Below are positions 22,022-24,243 of a DNA stretch of 24,243 nt, piece after piece; within the stretch, counting starts at the first letter, position 1, and each line of letters starts with the position of its first letter. Below the pieces are notes generated by a model. The model had not been told where the DNA came from. It saw nothing but the letters and a program-made list of their open reading frames with translations, and made no database searches. This DNA is from DASUMF01 sp040510575 (GTDB taxonomy: Bacteria > Actinomycetota > Acidimicrobiia > IMCC26256 > DASPTH01), in NCBI GenBank assembly GCA_040510575.1, contig JBEVIU010000162.1:1-24243 (forward strand), read 5' to 3'. The translations under genes and the position numbers were made by a program.

Positions 22022-22387
22022 ATGACGCCGGCTCGAGAAGGTCACGAGGTGAGCCGGGGTGATCTTGATCGCGAGCGCTCAGCCACCCGCGATCGCCTTG
22101 CGGCGCTGGTCGCGACGTTCGAGGACATGGTGCGTTCGGCAGACACAGCCAACATCGACGACGAGCACGACCCCGAAGGTGTCACCGTCGCTTTCGAACG
22201 CGCGCAGATCTCCGGCCTCATCGACAACGCCCAGCGACATCTCGACGCGTTGGACGCTGCGACCGCTCGAATGGACGCAGGCACGTACGGCCGGTGTGCG
22301 GGGTGCGGCAATCCGATCGGCGCCGAACGGCTCGGAGCGCTTCCGAGCACCGAGCTGTGCATCGAGTGTGCCGACGCGCGTCGTTGA
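22022..22387 (+). CDS. DksA/TraR family zinc-finger protein
   Basis: About 121 residues. A basic and acidic helical N-terminus (LDRERSATRDRLAALVATFEDM region) forms the expected coiled coil, whose turn contains the acidic segment NIDDEHDPEG, characteristic of actinobacterial members. The C-terminus has a C-x2-C-x17-C-x2-C zinc finger (CAGC ... CIEC), the exact spacing of DksA/TraR. Proteins of this family bind the RNA polymerase secondary channel in proteobacteria; whether actinobacterial members do so is less clear. The start at 22022 is supported by a -10 box 6 nt upstream; GTG 22049 would give 112 residues. A strong hairpin follows 29 nt after the stop. Confidence 0.88.
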   Translation: MTPAREGHEVSRGDLDRERSATRDRLAALVATFEDMVRSADTANIDDEHDPEGVTVAFERAQISGLIDNAQRHLDALDAATARMDAGTYGRCAGCGNPIGAERLGALPSTELCIECADARR

Positions 22388-22415
22388 CCAGCGCGCTCGC
22401 TACGACCCCTCGCGC

Positions 22416-22439
22416 GCGTGGCGTATCCGATCGCCACGC
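22416..22439 (+). terminator. Hairpin downstream of the DksA/TraR-like gene
   Basis: GCGTGGCG-tatccgat-CGCCACGC, eight perfect pairs and an 8-nt loop, beginning 29 nt after the stop codon. It lacks a U-tract but has a GC-rich stem, as expected for actinobacterial terminators. Confidence 0.5.
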
Positions 22440-22493
22440 CGTGGTCCGCGAGGCGACCGTCACGACCTCCGGATCTCTGAAAGATTCGGATCA

Positions 22494-22515
22494 TGCAACG
22501 TGCTTGCAACGTGCT
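22494..22515 (+). repeat. Exact 11-bp tandem repeat upstream of the ammonium transporter
   Basis: TGCAACGTGCT occurs twice head to tail (22494-22504 and 22505-22515), about 56-77 nt upstream of the -10 box. An 11-bp period puts both copies on one face of the helix, suggesting an activator or repressor site. A second pair, GTGAC-GTGAC, lies at 22534-22543. Neither resembles a GlnR or AmtR box closely enough to assign. Confidence 0.55.
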
Positions 22516-22570
22516 CCAGCTCGAACCCTGACTGTGACGTGACGGCGTTCGACTCGAAATGGAGCGTATT

Positions 22571-22576
22571 TAGCGT
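22571..22576 (+). promoter_or_regulatory. -10 box of the ammonium transporter gene
   Basis: TAGCGT lies 8 nt before the ATG at 22585 with no ribosome-binding site, so a leaderless mRNA is likely. Positioned downstream of two short tandem repeats. Confidence 0.4.
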
Positions 22577-22584
22577 GCGCGTTC

Positions 22585-24237
22585 ATGACACAACCCACAG
22601 CGGAACTCACTCGACTGCAACCGACCACGGTTCCTCCGAGGCCTGTCGATCGCCGACGACAACGTCTCCCGATCAGTTCCTTCAAGGAACGCGACACACA
22701 GAAGCGCTTCGGCCAGTTGTTGATCGCGAAGCTCGGCGGCGTCGCGATCGCCGTCGGCGTCGTGGCGCTGGCGTTCTTCTTGTTCGAGACCGCGGCCGGC
22801 GCCGCGCCTGCTCAGGCGACGACGAAGGCCGTCGACATCATCAATCCGCTGAACACGGTCTGGGTGCTCGTCGCCGCGTTCCTGGTGTTCTTCATGCAAG
22901 CAGGGTTCATGGCTCTCGAGGCCGGCTTCGCCCGGTCGAAGGAGTCCGTCAACGTGATGATGGAGTGCATCTTCGACACGTGTCTGTGCGGGGTCTTGTA
23001 CTGGGCGGTGGGATTCGCCTTCGAGTTCGGGATCGGCAACAGCATCATCGGCCACTCCTTCTTCTTCCTGCACCACAACGGGGCTGACTACAACGGCACG
23101 GGCATTGCGTTCTACGCCTTCGTGCTGTTCCAGTTCGCCTTTGCCGACACCGCGTCGACCATCACGTCGGGCGCGATGGTCGGACGTACGAGCTTCAAGG
23201 GCGACATCATCTACAGCCTCTTCGTGTCCGGGTTGATCTACCCGATCACCGTGCACTGGATCTGGGGACCGGGCGGTTGGCTCGGGAACACGATGGGTTG
23301 GTTCTCCGGCCTCGTGCCCGACGGCACCGTGTTCCGCGACTTCGCAGGCTCGACCGCCGTGCACACGGTCGGTGGAATCATCGCGCTCGTGGGTGCGATC
23401 GCACTCGGACCGCGGCTCGGTCGTCGGTTCGCTCGCGACGGCGGCGGCCCACTCCCGCCGCACGACATCAACATCGCCGCGATCGGCGCTGTGCTGCTGT
23501 GGTTCGGCTGGTACGGCTTCAACCCCGGCTCGACGTTGTCCGCGATGGACTGGGAAGGCATCGGCCGGGTCGCGTTCATGACGACCCTGGCGGCCGCTGC
23601 CGGTGGTCTCACGGCGGTCTTCTTCACCTATCCCCGATCGAAGAAGTGGGACGTGGGGATGGCGATCAACGGCTTCCTCGGCGGGCTCGTGGCCGTGACC
23701 GCGCCGTGCTATTGGATCAGCCCGACGGGCGCGTTCATCATCGGTGCACTCGCCGGGATCCTCGTGCCACTGGCCACCGACCTCATCGAGCATCTACGGA
23801 TCGACGACCCCGTCGGTGCCGTACCGGTCCACCTCGCGTGCGGGATCTGGGGCACGATTGCGGTCGGCCTCTTCGCCACTGGCGAGTTCGGCATCCCCAC
23901 CTCGACGGGCGCCGACAACTCCAACCCGGTGACCGGGCTCTTCTACGGCGGCGGGACCGGCCAGCTCATCGCCCAGATCGTCGGCAACGTGAGCGCGATC
24001 CTCTGTGCGGGCGTCCTGGCATTGATCCTGATGTACACGCTCCGCAGCATTCGAGGCAGTTGGAACCTGCGACTGTCGAAGGAAGCGGAGCTCGAGGGCA
24101 TCGACATCTACTGCCATGGCCTGCCCGCCTACCACATGGAATTCGGCCAGGGCTTCAGCTACTCGGCAGTCGGAGCGTCAGGCGGCGGATTCGATCCCGA
24201 CGCCGGATCGGAGACACCGCCGGCGTCCTCGGCGTAG
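22585..24237 (+). CDS. amt: AmtB-type ammonium transporter
   Basis: A 550-residue polytopic membrane protein, expected to conduct ammonium/ammonia into the cell. A roughly 45-residue basic N-terminal extension precedes the first hydrophobic segment (GVAIAVGVVALAFFLFE), which may act as a signal anchor. The Amt core then starts at NPLNTVWVLVAAFLVFFMQA. Pore landmarks are Asp252 and His260 (DFAGSTAVH), equivalent to E. coli D160/H168, and His416 (VPVHLACGIWG), equivalent to H318, so the twin-His pore is intact. About eleven membrane helices are seen. The C-terminal tail EGIDIYCHGLPAYHMEFG is the usual cytoplasmic regulatory segment, extended by a Gly/Pro-rich end. No glnK/PII gene follows before the window ends. 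Confidence 0.97.
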   Translation: MTQPTAELTRLQPTTVPPRPVDRRRQRLPISSFKERDTQKRFGQLLIAKLGGVAIAVGVVALAFFLFETAAGAAPAQATTKAVDIINPLNTVWVLVAAFLVFFMQAGFMALEAGFARSKESVNVMMECIFDTCLCGVLYWAVGFAFEFGIGNSIIGHSFFFLHHNGADYNGTGIAFYAFVLFQFAFADTASTITSGAMVGRTSFKGDIIYSLFVSGLIYPITVHWIWGPGGWLGNTMGWFSGLVPDGTVFRDFAGSTAVHTVGGIIALVGAIALGPRLGRRFARDGGGPLPPHDINIAAIGAVLLWFGWYGFNPGSTLSAMDWEGIGRVAFMTTLAAAAGGLTAVFFTYPRSKKWDVGMAINGFLGGLVAVTAPCYWISPTGAFIIGALAGILVPLATDLIEHLRIDDPVGAVPVHLACGIWGTIAVGLFATGEFGIPTSTGADNSNPVTGLFYGGGTGQLIAQIVGNVSAILCAGVLALILMYTLRSIRGSWNLRLSKEAELEGIDIYCHGLPAYHMEFGQGFSYSAVGASGGGFDPDAGSETPPASSA

Positions 24238-24243
24238 GCCTCA

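Noticed and set aside
22494..22512. A sigma-54-like promoter (TGCAACG ... TTGCA) upstream of the ammonium transporter
   Set aside because: The essential GG of the -24 element is missing and the spacing is one base short; actinobacteria generally lack sigma-54. A -10 box close to the ATG explains the promoter better.

Overview
The window is about 24.2 kb of compact, high-GC bacterial chromosome. Gene content suggests an actinobacterium, perhaps of the class Acidimicrobiia. It carries an ACAD10/11-type acyl-CoA dehydrogenase, a cytochrome P450, an SDR dehydrogenase, a geranylgeranyl-reductase-type flavoprotein, a HugZ/DUF2470 protein and an actinobacterial DksA/TraR protein. Many genes have a TAnnnT -10 box 6-9 nt before the start codon. 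No marker gene pins the taxon, so this is inference. I saw no tRNA, rRNA, insertion sequence, integrase, CRISPR array or prophage gene. Most of the window is ordinary core and housekeeping-accessory sequence.

Layout, left to right. 1-333: 3' end of a probable phosphotransferase, then a decapitated 5' fragment of a methyltransferase-like gene. 300-5028: acyl-CoA dehydrogenase (-), YkgJ-type Cys-cluster protein (+), DHFR/RibD-like reductase and FAD-dependent oxidoreductase (both -), TesB-like acyl-CoA thioesterase (+). 5047-9307: a three-gene minus-strand operon, TetR repressor then two ABC exporter half-transporters. Their complementary degenerate motifs mark them as a heterodimer, and a perfect 18-bp palindrome lies in the tetR promoter. 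9453-10550: SAM methyltransferase (+) and PhnB/VOC protein (-), convergent and sharing a hairpin that contains both stop codons. 10769-16115: plus-strand run of HugZ-like protein, an unknown small protein, YihY/BrkB membrane protein, RNA (uracil-C5) methyltransferase with Fe-S cysteines, PilZ protein and cytochrome P450. 16196-17965: DECH-box helicase with a C-terminal Cys pair. 18210-21704: SDR dehydrogenase, a conserved unknown protein (-), a serine-hydrolase lipoprotein, a truncated YjbR-like gene and a second DHFR/RibD-like reductase (-). 22022-24237: DksA/TraR zinc-finger protein and an AmtB-type ammonium transporter.

Functional themes are acyl-CoA/lipid metabolism (dehydrogenase, thioesterase, SDR, P450), regulated efflux (TetR plus heterodimeric ABC exporter) and nitrogen uptake (Amt). 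The least ordinary points are: (i) two unrelated genes that keep their 5' ends but lose their 3' ends exactly at the stop codon of an intact convergent neighbour; (ii) a recurrent leaderless-promoter architecture; (iii) the operator-in-spacer design of the tetR promoter; (iv) the shared-stop bidirectional terminator; and (v) a possible seven-codon leader ORF before the helicase. I did not find a convincing wholly new multi-gene system.
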